DNA of 62,966 nucleotides. It comes from a virus. The stretch lies in the IMG/VR virus record IMGVR_UViG_3300033143_001983, positions 1-62,966 of that record. The stretch is one strand, 5' to 3'. Under the pieces are notes generated by a model, which was given only the letters and a program-made list of their open reading frames with translations, searched no databases and had not been told where the DNA came from. Position 1 is the first letter of the stretch, and each line of letters opens with the position of its first letter. The translations under genes were made by a program, and so were the position numbers. Positions 1-7,888 of this stretch are shown piece by piece.

Positions 1-127
1 CTGCTTTCTTAGCACAAGTAGTGCAATGGACCCAATTTCCAGCACATACGATTCTAGGAACAAAGCTCCATTCATTGCGGCATATTGGACACTTGCTCCC
101 AAACTCAGCTATTTCGTCATCAGTCAT
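1..127 (-). CDS. Zinc-ribbon small protein, cut off by the window edge
   Basis: The frame opens at an ATG that overlaps the stop of the upstream gene and stays open to base 1, so the C-terminus is outside the window. About 42 residues are visible. They contain CPIC followed about 24 residues later by CTTC, a pair of CxxC knuckles typical of a small zinc ribbon, with W and V residues between. The function is unknown. It could be a transcription-associated or nucleic-acid-binding mini-protein. It is the last visible member of a run of overlapping minus-strand genes. Confidence 0.55.
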   Translation of the reverse strand, partial: MTDDEIAEFGSKCPICRNEWSFVPRIVCAGNWVHCTTCAKKA

Positions 128-320
128 TAGTTTCCTTTAACTGTTCTTTAATTCCGGCTATTTTATCATCTTCTGCCTTCTGAGCCTCTAGCTGCTCCTG
201 TAAGACGTTCTCGAAATAAGATGATATCTCGGTTGCCTTAAGGTTCTTAGTGGTCTGAGAGGCGTTATTACGCACTAACAGGCGGTTATTAGGTAGAATC
301 TTTATCATATAGTCAAACAT
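120..320 (-). CDS. Hypothetical protein, 66 aa, charged C-terminal helix
   Basis: I do not recognise this protein. The N-terminal 25 residues look like a small beta hairpin (MIKILPNNRLLVRNN), and the remainder is a predicted charged helix rich in E, K and Q. The start ATG overlaps the stop of the upstream gene as TAATG, and its own stop overlaps the next ATG. It is therefore translationally coupled inside the early operon. Confidence 0.55.
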   Translation of the reverse strand: MFDYMIKILPNNRLLVRNNASQTTKNLKATEISSYFENVLQEQLEAQKAEDDKIAGIKEQLKETND

Positions 321-478
321 TACTTAGACTCCTCGTCCATTAACCTGATCCAAGCGTCCATTTCTGCTATAATTGATTTAATAGCTTCTAAGTCATGGTC
401 TTCTCTAGCTACATCTAATCTTTTGTGAGCATCTGCTATCATTTCCTCGAAACTATTAAACTCATTATACTGTTCCAT
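320..478 (-). CDS. Hypothetical protein, 52 aa, acidic helical
   Basis: This short ORF begins MEQYNEFNSFEEM and ends WIRLMDEESK. It is coupled to both neighbours by TAATG overlaps, which is the main evidence that it is real. The composition is acidic and fully helical in appearance, with no recognisable domain. It could be a small regulator or host-takeover peptide, but nothing in the sequence shows that directly. Confidence 0.5.
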   Translation of the reverse strand: MEQYNEFNSFEEMIADAHKRLDVAREDHDLEAIKSIIAEMDAWIRLMDEESK

Positions 479-630
479 TATAAATCCTCGTGATATCGAC
501 TAACTATTAAGGCGATAATACCACCATACAGTAGAATCTGTAAATATGCAACATAAATATTTGCTCCGATTCCTGATAAGATAATACATGCTAGTGATAA
601 TATTACTGCTAAAATAATTTTAATGCTCAT
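478..630 (-). CDS. Small membrane protein, 50 aa, two predicted TM segments
   Basis: The protein begins MSIKIILAVILSLACIILSG and has a second hydrophobic stretch (VAYLQILLYGGIIALIV), so two membrane-spanning helices are likely with both ends short. The stop overlaps the ATG of the next gene (TAATG). Small inner-membrane proteins of this kind are common in early phage operons. A holin or superinfection-exclusion role cannot be distinguished from sequence alone. Confidence 0.5.
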   Translation of the reverse strand: MSIKIILAVILSLACIILSGIGANIYVAYLQILLYGGIIALIVSRYHEDL

Positions 631-820
631 CTAGTTCCTTCGGTGCTTCTAAAAACACATCTTTTTCTTCTGTTTTCACTACCTTAGCATTACCTCTAGT
701 TATAGGCAACATGTTCTCTACAGACGACCAATCGCTTTGATCGTACCATACGAATTCAGTGCCGTCTTGTAGTAGTTCGGAATTTCTAATTGTGTGACGA
801 TATAATTTAATTCTTTCCAT
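620..820 (-). CDS. Hypothetical protein, 66 aa
   Basis: A strong ribosome binding site (GGAGG) lies 7 bases before the ATG, and the gene overlaps the end of the upstream CDS. The protein has a basic N-terminus (MERIKLYRHTIRN) and an acidic C-terminus. I recognise no domain. Spacing and Shine-Dalgarno support translation. Confidence 0.55.
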   Translation of the reverse strand: MERIKLYRHTIRNSELLQDGTEFVWYDQSDWSSVENMLPITRGNAKVVKTEEKDVFLEAPKELDEH

Positions 821-989
821 ATCTTGCCTCCTTTAATAATTTCTCTGTTATGTTATTGATTTTGCGTATTATAAATAACTTCTCAGTTTCGGGCATATTA
901 TAACTTGACAGACTTGAAATGAGTAAGTCTCGCTCAAGTTTGAGCTTCTCAACTTCTTCTTTATCTTCAAATGGCTTGAACTCTTCCAC
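807..989 (-). CDS. Hypothetical coiled-coil protein, 60 aa (GTG start)
   Basis: The first codon is GTG, preceded by GAGG at a suitable distance. The product is a predicted amphipathic helix (EEVEKLKLERDLLISSL) followed by a second helix. No family is recognised. It sits between two other tiny early genes and overlaps the next start. Confidence 0.5.
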   Translation of the reverse strand: MEEFKPFEDKEEVEKLKLERDLLISSLSSYNMPETEKLFIIRKINNITEKLLKEARYGKN

Positions 990-1006
990 AATTAAACTAC
1001 CTCATG

Positions 1007-1093
1007 TTATTGATTATACAGGAATATGTATAATCTTAAGTTACCTACTAAGCACCTTATATCGTCATATTTTTCCTTCAGAAAAATTGACAT
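1007..1093 (-). CDS. Possible 28-aa micro-ORF
   Basis: An ATG follows directly after the stop of the upstream 57-aa gene with AGGAAT just before it, and the frame encodes 28 residues (MSIFLKEKYDDIRCLVGN and so on). It fills a gap in an otherwise gapless operon, which is the only argument for it. Chance occurrence cannot be excluded. Confidence 0.25.
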   Translation of the reverse strand: MSIFLKEKYDDIRCLVGNLRLYIFLYNQ

Positions 1094-1094
1094 G

Positions 1095-1268
1095 CTAATT
1101 CCTATATTCATCAACTCTCTTTCCATCTACATAACTACAGTCCATAGATCTTTCTATCTTCTGTTCAAGTGATAACTTTGCAAGAGACTCAGTACATATA
1201 TCTACATATACTTCCCGAGTCATAGGCTCTCCTGAGAATAACATAAGTAGCTTGATTATACCTATCAT
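1095..1268 (-). CDS. Hypothetical protein, 57 aa
   Basis: The ATG overlaps the TGA of the upstream 96-aa gene (ATGA), a standard translational-coupling arrangement. The N-terminus is mildly hydrophobic (MIGIIKLLMLF) and the rest polar, with two cysteines. I do not recognise a family. Confidence 0.5.
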   Translation of the reverse strand: MIGIIKLLMLFSGEPMTREVYVDICTESLAKLSLEQKIERSMDCSYVDGKRVDEYRN

Positions 1269-1555
1269 CGCTTAAGTGCCTTGATTTTGGTGGAAATACT
1301 AGAAGGAGTAGCCTTTACATCTATACAATCGTTCATAAGCTCCTCTCCCATCATAGTTGCCATGTGGTATTTGATGAAATCGTTCTCTTCGCTAGATAAA
1401 GAGCCTTTAATGATGGACTGTGAGGCGTTTACCTCGACAATCCACTCATCAATCCACTGTTCTAGTGCAATTTCCCTTGCTATTCGCCCCGACTTCCTAT
1501 CAGTTCCCTCTATTTGCATCACTTTCTTTAGTTCTTTTAATGATTTATCGTTCAT
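1265..1555 (-). CDS. Hypothetical helical protein, 96 aa
   Basis: A largely helical, mixed-charge protein beginning MNDKSLKELKKVMQIEG, with a central WIDEWIVEV segment. It has no signal peptide or membrane segment and matches no family I know. A sigma70-type promoter candidate about 80 bases upstream, at 1633-1661, could drive it. Its stop overlaps the next start. Confidence 0.6.
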   Translation of the reverse strand: MNDKSLKELKKVMQIEGTDRKSGRIAREIALEQWIDEWIVEVNASQSIIKGSLSSEENDFIKYHMATMMGEELMNDCIDVKATPSSISTKIKALKR

Positions 1556-1632
1556 CTGTCACTTTCTCTTGTTAGTTTTGCAGGTTATGTTCGTTATCTG
1601 CTATCTGACACCCCTTTCCGAGGTTCTTTTAA

Positions 1633-1661
1633 ATGGTATATGAAGTTCTTATTTCTGTCAA
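1633..1661 (-). promoter_or_regulatory. Host-type sigma70 promoter candidate
   Basis: On the minus strand TTGACA (perfect -35) is separated by exactly 17 bases from TACCAT (4 of 6 to the -10 consensus). It lies in the gap between the 56-aa gene and the 96-aa gene and points toward the early genes at 1-1555. Confidence 0.5.
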
Positions 1662-1701
1662 GTGATTTTTCAGCTATTTTCGGCAAAAAGCACCCCCGAC
1701 C

Positions 1702-1872
1702 CTATTCCTCTTCAAATGGGTCAGAATCATCATGTGGGAATCCGAAGAAATCTATGATTTTGTACGCCTCTTCCAGAGAATATGCTAGACTATCGCAGAT
1801 AATCTCCACATCACTTTCTGTGAAGGTCATTATCATTGGTACTTGATGTTTGCTTACAAATCCTAATGTCAT
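1702..1872 (-). CDS. Hypothetical acidic protein, 56 aa; first gene of the left minus-strand operon
   Basis: The ORF has a good Shine-Dalgarno (AAAGGA) before its ATG and a promoter candidate immediately upstream. The product begins MTLGFVSKHQ and ends in an acidic tail (HDDSDPFEEE). Small acidic early proteins often inhibit host enzymes, but no family is recognised, so function is unassigned. The gene is too isolated from its neighbours to be explained as a shadow. Confidence 0.5.
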   Translation of the reverse strand: MTLGFVSKHQVPMIMTFTESDVEIICDSLAYSLEEAYKIIDFFGFPHDDSDPFEEE

Positions 1873-2374
1873 TTTTTCCTTTTGTTAGATATATCCTACC
1901 ATATCTGAACCAGTAGTCAACATATATCTTGTTATCACGGATTGTTACTTCAAAGGAATAGGAACAACTTACTATGATATATAGTAGCAGCTTATCTGTG
2001 GTGCGGTTCTTCTCAAGAGTAAACCTAATCAGTACATCACATATCCCACTATAACATTACCTTTCGGTATCAAATGTAAGTTCGTGAGTTAGAATTAGCC
2101 TGTTACCTCCAATCCATACCTTCTGATACTGCCGGACTATTCGCCCATTTAAAGCCTCACCCACTGTAAACCTCTATAAAGGCTGGGATAAGGCTGTGTA
2201 GGTAAGTTAACGTCATCCTACTGATGTGTGACTCTACTTAGGTTATTGCCAAGTAGTAGAAATGCATCTTAGATGGTAGCATATGTCTGGAAATTTTGCA
2301 ACTCATTGCTACTTTTTATCTAAGTACTTGTAATTATTAAAATATGGCATAATTAATTAATAATACACTGTAAA
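1873..2374. other. Divergent intergenic control region without genes
   Basis: About 500 bases separate the minus-strand early operon from the plus-strand late operon. I find no ORF of credible length in either strand. The region holds an inverted repeat at 1971-1985 (ACTAT/ATAGT), an imperfect long hairpin at 2234-2256 (CTACTT/AAGTAG with an inner GG/CC) and a stem AGCCT/AGGCT near 2150-2185. It could be a replication origin, an operator region or long 5' leaders; the sequence does not decide between these. Confidence 0.5.
1893..1920 (-). promoter_or_regulatory. Host-type promoter candidate for the left early operon
   Basis: TGTTGACTA on the minus strand supplies a 5/6 -35 box, and TAGGAT lies 16 bases downstream (4/6). 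The TGTTGACTA core recurs at 42177-42182 and 16882-16887, each time in a promoter position, and TGTTGACAA occurs at 45913. The first gene starts about 20 bases beyond the -10. Confidence 0.45.
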
Positions 2375-2392
2375 ATTAACAACTATATAATG
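2375..2392 (+). promoter_or_regulatory. Late promoter element 1
   Basis: ATTAACAACTATATAATG matches the repeated late element found five more times upstream of late gene blocks. The predicted transcript starts with a hairpin (GTAAAC TAAT GTTTAC). The same hairpin follows the copy at 22423. It drives the 2425-5736 block ending with TerL. Confidence 0.7.
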
Positions 2393-2424
2393 TAAACTAA
2401 TGTTTACAAAATGTAGGAGAATGT

Positions 2425-2652
2425 ATGGACAATAAATTAAGAATAGAAGCATTACAAAGATTGATGACTAGCCCATCTGAAAGGTATAAGAAAGTTACGG
2501 ATAAATATAAAGACTCAAATCCAGATGAAGAACTAAGAAAAGTCTATAACGAAGCTTATGATATTACTCATAAAGGTATGACTCAAGAAGAAAAAGAAGA
2601 AGCTGCTGAAAGAGAGTATCGTGCCAAGAGAAAAGAAATGGGACTCGAATAA
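2425..2652 (+). CDS. Hypothetical helical protein, 75 aa; first late gene
   Basis: TAGGAG precedes the ATG. The protein is highly charged and helical (ERYKKVTDKYKDSNPDEELRK) with no recognised domain. It is the first gene behind late promoter element 1, and its stop overlaps the next start (TAATG). Small charged proteins in this place sometimes help DNA packaging, but this is positional inference only. Confidence 0.6.
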   Translation: MDNKLRIEALQRLMTSPSERYKKVTDKYKDSNPDEELRKVYNEAYDITHKGMTQEEKEEAAEREYRAKRKEMGLE

Positions 2653-2789
2653 TGGATATAGAGAAAAATAAATACCTTGACAAAGTTAAAAAGAAAAAAG
2701 AACGAGAAAAAAAGATAATGCCTCTAAAGCAGGAAGATAAGAGATTATTCAGTAAAATCAGAAACGCAATTAAAAAACAAAAAAAATAA
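2652..2789 (+). CDS. Hypothetical Lys-rich protein, 45 aa
   Basis: A short ORF coupled to the previous gene by TAATG and followed by the ribosome binding site of the next. The product is extremely lysine-rich (KVKKKKEREKKIMPLK) and probably binds nucleic acid or acidic partners non-specifically. It is supported by overlap and by filling the gap between two better-supported genes. Confidence 0.45.
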   Translation: MDIEKNKYLDKVKKKKEREKKIMPLKQEDKRLFSKIRNAIKKQKK

Positions 2790-2797
2790 GGACATTT

Positions 2798-3115
2798 ATG
2801 AAAAAATTAATTGAAGCAACTCCATTACTATTGTTACTATCACTAGTACCTTTCCTTTTCTACAGTCAGCCTAATATTGCCCAATCGGTTATATTGTCGG
2901 CAATTGCTGGATTATTCGGATTTACTGTATACTTAGAAAGTCTTAAAAAACCTGACTATGTTAAAATCTTCACAGAAAGGTTAGACGAAAGAGATCTTGA
3001 AAATGACAAGAAGCTTAATATCTTATTAAAAGAGATCGAGGAACTAAGAGCTACTCAGGGTAAATTAAATATTGTAAAAAAGACTGAAGATAGAATTAAA
3101 AACTATAAATGGTAG
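2798..3115 (+). CDS. Small membrane protein with C-terminal coiled coil, 105 aa
   Basis: Residues about 8-25 and 31-49 form two hydrophobic helices (LLLLLSLVPFLFY; VILSAIAGLFGFTVYL). They are followed by about 55 charged residues with heptad-like spacing (KLNILLKEIEELRATQGKL). This topology resembles phage holin-partner or inner-membrane lysis proteins. The position in the late operon ahead of the terminase fits a lysis role, but no family match can be claimed. Confidence 0.6.
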   Translation: MKKLIEATPLLLLLSLVPFLFYSQPNIAQSVILSAIAGLFGFTVYLESLKKPDYVKIFTERLDERDLENDKKLNILLKEIEELRATQGKLNIVKKTEDRIKNYKW

Positions 3116-3118
3116 AAT

Positions 3119-3280
3119 ATGAAGCCTTACGGAAAAAAAGATAACTGCTGGTGTGATGGACCTCCATATGAGAAGTGTGAGCTATGTTGTCCAAATAGAG
3201 AAGAGAAGCGTCATCTTAAGAAAAAGATTCGTCAAAGGGTTAAAAAAGAAATTAAGAAGGAATTAAATGATGAACGATAA
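3119..3280 (+). CDS. Cys-rich small protein, 53 aa
   Basis: The N-terminal half carries C10, C12, C20, C23 and C24 (NCWCDG ... KCELCC), a likely metal-binding knuckle. The C-terminal half is a basic helix (KKKIRQRVKKEIKKEL), so DNA or RNA binding is plausible. It overlaps the next gene by 14 bases. Confidence 0.45.
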   Translation: MKPYGKKDNCWCDGPPYEKCELCCPNREEKRHLKKKIRQRVKKEIKKELNDER

Positions 3281-3626
3281 CTTTGATTTAGGAGAAGCTG
3301 GAAAAGAACTTGAAGCTCTTCAAAAGCGCATAGCAGAACTTGAAGTCGAGAATAGTCGCCTCAAGCATGTTATTGTAGAAAATGAACTAGAAGAAGAAAT
3401 CGAAGGTATTGACTGTACGAGCATTGAAGAGGTTATATGTACACAGGGTATTCGTTACATAGGAAGTTTAGTTGAAGCTCAGGACTTTGATAAATCTGAT
3501 ATACAAAACTTCGACACCCTTTACAAGACTCTAAGGACCATAAGAGGATTGACTACTCCATCTACTAAGAAAAACAAAGTAACTAACGTATCTGAATTAC
3601 TTAAAATAGTAGGAAAAGGCGAGTAA
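3267..3626 (+). CDS. Candidate small terminase subunit (coiled-coil protein, 119 aa)
   Basis: Residues about 10-45 form a leucine-heptad coiled coil (ELEALQKRIAELEVENSRL). A globular middle and a basic C-terminal tail (PSTKKNKVTNV) follow. Size, coiled coil and position one gene before TerL fit a terminase small subunit, which recognises the packaging site and assembles as a ring. I see no diagnostic helix-turn-helix, so this is a contextual call. Confidence 0.4.
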   Translation: MMNDNFDLGEAGKELEALQKRIAELEVENSRLKHVIVENELEEEIEGIDCTSIEEVICTQGIRYIGSLVEAQDFDKSDIQNFDTLYKTLRTIRGLTTPSTKKNKVTNVSELLKIVGKGE

Positions 3627-4222
3627 TGGGTTACAACAAAGATTATTATCAAAAAAATAAGGAGGCTATCTTAAAAAAACAAAGAGATTATTATAAGAAT
3701 AATAAAGAAAAGGTAATAAAAAGACAAACAGAAAGGTACAATAAAGACAAAGATAATATTTTAGAGATTCAAAAAAAGTATCAATCTAAAAATAAAGAAA
3801 AAATAGCTGCATATAATAAGAAATATAACGAAGAGAATAAAGATTTAATAAGATCTAAGAAAAAAGAATATGATAAAAATAGAAAAGAAGCGAAAACTGC
3901 ATACTCCAAAAAATATTATAAAGAAAATAAAGAAAAGATAAATAAAAAACACAAAAAATACGATAAGAATAATAGGGATAAATGTAACGCTAGAGCTGCT
4001 AAAAGAAGAGCCTCTAAGATAAAAGCCACTCCTGATTGGGCTGATAAAACAAAAATACAAGTGTTATACGAAAAAGCTAAATGGCTAGAGTCGCTAACCG
4101 GATTAATTTATCATGTTGATCATATAATTCCCTTAAAAGGAGAAAACGTATGTGGACTTCATATCTGGGAAAATTTACAAATACTAGAAGCATCTTTGAA
4201 TTGTTCAAAAGGCAATAAATAA
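3626..4222 (+). CDS. HNH endonuclease with Lys/Asn repeat N-terminus
   Basis: Residues about 1-130 are a low-complexity array of roughly 12-14-residue units (Y-x-K-N-K-E-x-I). The C-terminal 60 residues carry an HNH core (HVDHIIPLKG, then NLQILEASLNCSKGNK), a form common in phage HNH proteins. HNH genes next to terminases can be homing endonucleases or packaging co-factors that nick DNA. Start and stop overlap both neighbours, so the gene is integrated into the late operon. The repeats are very AT-rich and may be a DNA-binding extension. Confidence 0.8.
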   Translation: MGYNKDYYQKNKEAILKKQRDYYKNNKEKVIKRQTERYNKDKDNILEIQKKYQSKNKEKIAAYNKKYNEENKDLIRSKKKEYDKNRKEAKTAYSKKYYKENKEKINKKHKKYDKNNRDKCNARAAKRRASKIKATPDWADKTKIQVLYEKAKWLESLTGLIYHVDHIIPLKGENVCGLHIWENLQILEASLNCSKGNK

Positions 4223-5736
4223 TGACAAAAGAATATGGAGAACCACCTAAAAGCTCTAAGCGTAAAAAGAATATGTCTAGAGAAGCAGCTATCGAAGCTC
4301 TCTGGAGACAGGGAAAACTCGTATGGAAGCTTAAAGGTAAACAGATTGATATTTACGATCACTTCACTGATGATGAAGATGATATAAGTGCCTGTCTAAT
4401 TTCTAGAAGATTTGGTAAATCATTTACATTATGCTTAATCGCCATAGAAAAGTGCTTACAAAATCCTTTCGGAGTTGTTAAGTATGCTTGTCCAAAACAA
4501 AAGCAAGTTGAATCCACTATTAGACCAATTATATTAAAAATAATAAATGATTGCCCAGATGATATAAAGCCAGAATGGAAAACTCAAAGTAAATCGTGGG
4601 TATTTCCTAACGGAGCTGAGATACAAATTGCCGGAACTGATGGTGGGAATTATGACACACTAAGAGGTGGAGCGTCTATCTTATGTATCGCAGATGAAGC
4701 AGCTTTTATGGATGAGTTAGAGACTGTTATTTATTCAGTACTAGCTCCTACCACAGATACAACAGATGGTAAGATACTACTAGCCACTACGCCAAATGAT
4801 AAGGATGCTAACCATGAATTTCATGAGCACTTCTTGCGACCATTTGAAGCAGCAGGTAAGCTCTTAAAGTTCACATATAAAGACTCTCCTATGGTAGACG
4901 AAGCCAAGATGTCAAGAATAATTAAAAGATATCCGGGTGGAGTTAACAATATAAAATTCAGATGTGAGTACCTTTGTGAGATTCCAAACGTAACAGAATC
5001 TAATGTTATTCCAGAATTTGCTCCAATTAAGGATAAGATCGTCAAAGAAGTAGAAACTCCAGATCATTGCGATTTCTACACTTCAATGGATTTAGGTTTC
5101 AAAGATTTAACTGTGGCACTTTTCGGCTACTACGATTTCAGAAACGCTAGGCTAGTAATATTAGATGAATATATAATTAACGGTCCAGATCTGAAAACAG
5201 ACATACTAGATAAAAACATAAGACACAAAGAGGATCTTAGATTTAAAACTACATTAGGATCTCAACCAGCACATTTGAGAGTAATGGATAATAACAACTT
5301 AATGCTTGTAAATGAGCTTACTAAGTCATATGACCTAACTTTTATCCCAACAGCCAAGCATAATAAAGAACAGGCTATAGATACCGTAAGAAGATGGGTT
5401 GAGCAGGAGAAGATAATAATTCACCCAAGATGTGTTAATTTAATATACCACACACAATATGCTCAGTGGCAATTTACCAGATCTGGAACGTCTACAGGGA
5501 AATTCAAGCACTTAAAAGGTAATGATACTGCCGGACTTTTAACGTCACATGCCGATGCTTTGGATGCTTTGATATATATGGTGAGGAATATCCATACATA
5601 CAGAAATCCTTATCCTGAATTTCACGGCATGGATGTAGGTCCAGAAACTCATATAACCAAACATTACCGGGATAATAAAGCGTCCCAAACTATTGATTTA
5701 ATGAGAAAAATCATGAATTTAAAAAAGAAAGCTTGA
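4222..5736 (+). CDS. terL: Terminase large subunit
   Basis: This is the ATP-driven DNA-packaging motor and headful nuclease that docks on the portal. The N-terminal ATPase has a Walker A variant SRRFGKSF (residues about 60-67), Walker B ILCIADEAA (about 152-160) and coupling motif ATTPN. The C-terminal RNase H-like nuclease has SMDLGFKD (about 288), an acidic residue in LDEYI, and HADALDA (about 443). The length of 504 residues is normal. The start is an ATG in TAATG overlap with the HNH gene. It lies just upstream of the portal, as expected. Confidence 0.95.
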   Translation: MTKEYGEPPKSSKRKKNMSREAAIEALWRQGKLVWKLKGKQIDIYDHFTDDEDDISACLISRRFGKSFTLCLIAIEKCLQNPFGVVKYACPKQKQVESTIRPIILKIINDCPDDIKPEWKTQSKSWVFPNGAEIQIAGTDGGNYDTLRGGASILCIADEAAFMDELETVIYSVLAPTTDTTDGKILLATTPNDKDANHEFHEHFLRPFEAAGKLLKFTYKDSPMVDEAKMSRIIKRYPGGVNNIKFRCEYLCEIPNVTESNVIPEFAPIKDKIVKEVETPDHCDFYTSMDLGFKDLTVALFGYYDFRNARLVILDEYIINGPDLKTDILDKNIRHKEDLRFKTTLGSQPAHLRVMDNNNLMLVNELTKSYDLTFIPTAKHNKEQAIDTVRRWVEQEKIIIHPRCVNLIYHTQYAQWQFTRSGTSTGKFKHLKGNDTAGLLTSHADALDALIYMVRNIHTYRNPYPEFHGMDVGPETHITKHYRDNKASQTIDLMRKIMNLKKKA

Positions 5737-5750
5737 CTTTTAATACATAA

Positions 5751-5769
5751 TTTAACAACTATATTATAG
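5751..5769 (+). promoter_or_regulatory. Late promoter element 2
   Basis: TTTAACAACTATATTATAG, a full match to the repeated late element, lies 20 bases before the portal start with a short leader containing AAGGA. A TTGACT at 5733 lies too far from the TATA for normal sigma70 spacing. Confidence 0.7.
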
Positions 5770-5788
5770 TTAATACATAAGGAAAAAC

Positions 5789-7888
5789 ATGAGCAGAAAC
5801 GTATACTTCGCAGCAGATAAACCTGACGTAACAGTAAGATTCTTAGACGAAAAGGCTAAGGATTGGTTCACTGGAATCAGTGACTCTAGTTACCTTAGTA
5901 AGATAGAAAGATCTTGGAGAGCCTACTACGGTGAGTATTATGGCGATTCTGGGAATTCTCATGGCATTAGTTATGGAGGAGAAAGCGGAGAAATAGTTAA
6001 TTTAGCCGTAAATCACTACCGAAACTTAGCCAGACATATACACGTAATGGTTACTGGTACTAGACCAGCTTTCCAATGTCGTGCAATTAACACCGATAGG
6101 AAATCTCTTATACAGGCAAAGCTAGGAAACGGTCTACTCGACTATTATATGCGAGAAATGAGACTCGAAGAAATCCTAAAGCAAGCCGTAGAGTATGCTA
6201 TTATATTAGGATCAGGTTATGTAAAATTAGAATGGAACAGTACAAAAGGTAAAGTCTACGACTTCGTAGAGCCTGATCCAAGTTCCATAATTGATGAAGA
6301 TGAAGACGGAAACCCTCTTGACGAAAAAGGAAATATCCTAGAAGCATTACCTCTTTTTGAAGGTGATATGGAATATTCACTAGTTTCTCCATATGATATT
6401 ATATTCGACTCAACTAAAGAATACTTCGACAAAAATGAATGGGTTGTTTGTAGAAGTAAGATCTGTAAATATAGTCTAGCTGCTAAATACCCGGAATATG
6501 CTGATGAAATTATAGAATTAGATACGGTAGATAAAGAACAAAAATCTAAAAGAGATAGCTCATATTCAAAAACACATCAAACAGACGATGTTTTCGTTAA
6601 GGAACTTTTTCATAAAAGAACTCCAGCAATGCCTAACGGAAAATATATGTTATATGTAAATGAAGATATTATACTAGAAGATACGATGCTTCCTTATAGA
6701 GATCTTCCAATTTATAGAATCACACCTTCAAGCATTATCGGAACTCCTTACGGATATACAGATATGTTTGACTTACTTCCGCTACAAGAAATGCTAAACA
6801 GCATGTACTCAACTGCCGCAACTAATATTAGCGCATTTGGTGTTCAATCAATACTTTCTCCTAGAGGAGCTGGAATTGAGCAAGAACAAGTTGGTAATGG
6901 GATGCAATTTCTACATTATAATCATGATGCTGGTAAACCAGAACCTCTTCAATTGACCGCAACTTCTCCAGAAGTATATCAGATGATGGGACTATTAGAA
7001 AAGACGATGGAAACATTATCAGGAGTTAACTCAGTTGCCCGTGGTAATCCTGAGCAATCCCTTAGATCTGGAAACGCACTTGCACTAGTACAATCTCAGG
7101 CACTTCAGTTTGTGTCTGGACTTCAGCAATCATATGTTAGATTACTTGAAGATGTAGGAACTGGAACAATAAATATCTTAAAGGATTTTGCAAGTTCGCC
7201 AAGAATGATTGCAATTGCAGGAGTAAATAATACTTCAGAAATGACAACATTTAAAGCAGACGATATTAAATCTATTAATAGAGTAATTGTTGATTCAGGA
7301 AATGCACTTATGAACTCTACAGCAGGTAGAGCGCAAGTGGCAGAAAACTTGCTTCAAATGGGGTTAATTGATAATATCGACAAATACCTAATGGTACTTA
7401 ACACTGGAAATCTAGATTATTTAACTGACGGAAAAATTGATAACTTAACATTAATTAAATCTGAAAATGAGGCGATGGTAAAAGGCGAAATTCAACAAGC
7501 AATTTGGTCTGAGCGTCACTCAATGCACATAAAAGAGCACATGGAAGTTTTAAACGATACGGAGCTTAAGAAAGATTCTCAATTAGTACAACTAGTCCTA
7601 GACCACGTACAAGAACATGCTAACTTGCTTCGTACAATTGATCCTGCACTACTTGCAATGGTAGGAGAGCAACCAATTGCTCCAGCACCAAACCCAGCTA
7701 ATATGGGACAACAAGGACAACCAGCCGGACCTCAACCAACAGGACAACCAATTCCTATGGATCAAGGTAATGCGCAGACAATGGCTCCACAAGATAGTAC
7801 TGCTCAAGGTATGCCTAATTTACCAACTCCTGCCGGAGTAAATGAAGGAATACTTCCTGAGATGCCGCAAAAACCGAGTGACTTATAA
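5789..7888 (+). CDS. Portal (head-tail connector) protein
   Basis: This 699-residue protein has the layout of large podoviral portals. An N-terminal segment beginning WFTGISDSSYLSKIERSW is followed by a mixed core with YRITPSSIIGTPYGYTDM and NALALVQSQALQFVSGLQQS (wing and stem-helix type sequence). The last about 60 residues are rich in P, Q, A and N. It forms the dodecameric ring at the packaging vertex. It follows TerL and precedes the scaffold, the canonical order. The final bases overlap the next start (TAATG). Confidence 0.88.
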   Translation: MSRNVYFAADKPDVTVRFLDEKAKDWFTGISDSSYLSKIERSWRAYYGEYYGDSGNSHGISYGGESGEIVNLAVNHYRNLARHIHVMVTGTRPAFQCRAINTDRKSLIQAKLGNGLLDYYMREMRLEEILKQAVEYAIILGSGYVKLEWNSTKGKVYDFVEPDPSSIIDEDEDGNPLDEKGNILEALPLFEGDMEYSLVSPYDIIFDSTKEYFDKNEWVVCRSKICKYSLAAKYPEYADEIIELDTVDKEQKSKRDSSYSKTHQTDDVFVKELFHKRTPAMPNGKYMLYVNEDIILEDTMLPYRDLPIYRITPSSIIGTPYGYTDMFDLLPLQEMLNSMYSTAATNISAFGVQSILSPRGAGIEQEQVGNGMQFLHYNHDAGKPEPLQLTATSPEVYQMMGLLEKTMETLSGVNSVARGNPEQSLRSGNALALVQSQALQFVSGLQQSYVRLLEDVGTGTINILKDFASSPRMIAIAGVNNTSEMTTFKADDIKSINRVIVDSGNALMNSTAGRAQVAENLLQMGLIDNIDKYLMVLNTGNLDYLTDGKIDNLTLIKSENEAMVKGEIQQAIWSERHSMHIKEHMEVLNDTELKKDSQLVQLVLDHVQEHANLLRTIDPALLAMVGEQPIAPAPNPANMGQQGQPAGPQPTGQPIPMDQGNAQTMAPQDSTAQGMPNLPTPAGVNEGILPEMPQKPSDL

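Noticed and set aside
5733-5762. sigma70 promoter made of TTGACT at 5733 and the TATA of late element 2
   Set aside because: The spacing is over 20 bases, unsuitable for sigma70. The shared late element is the better explanation.
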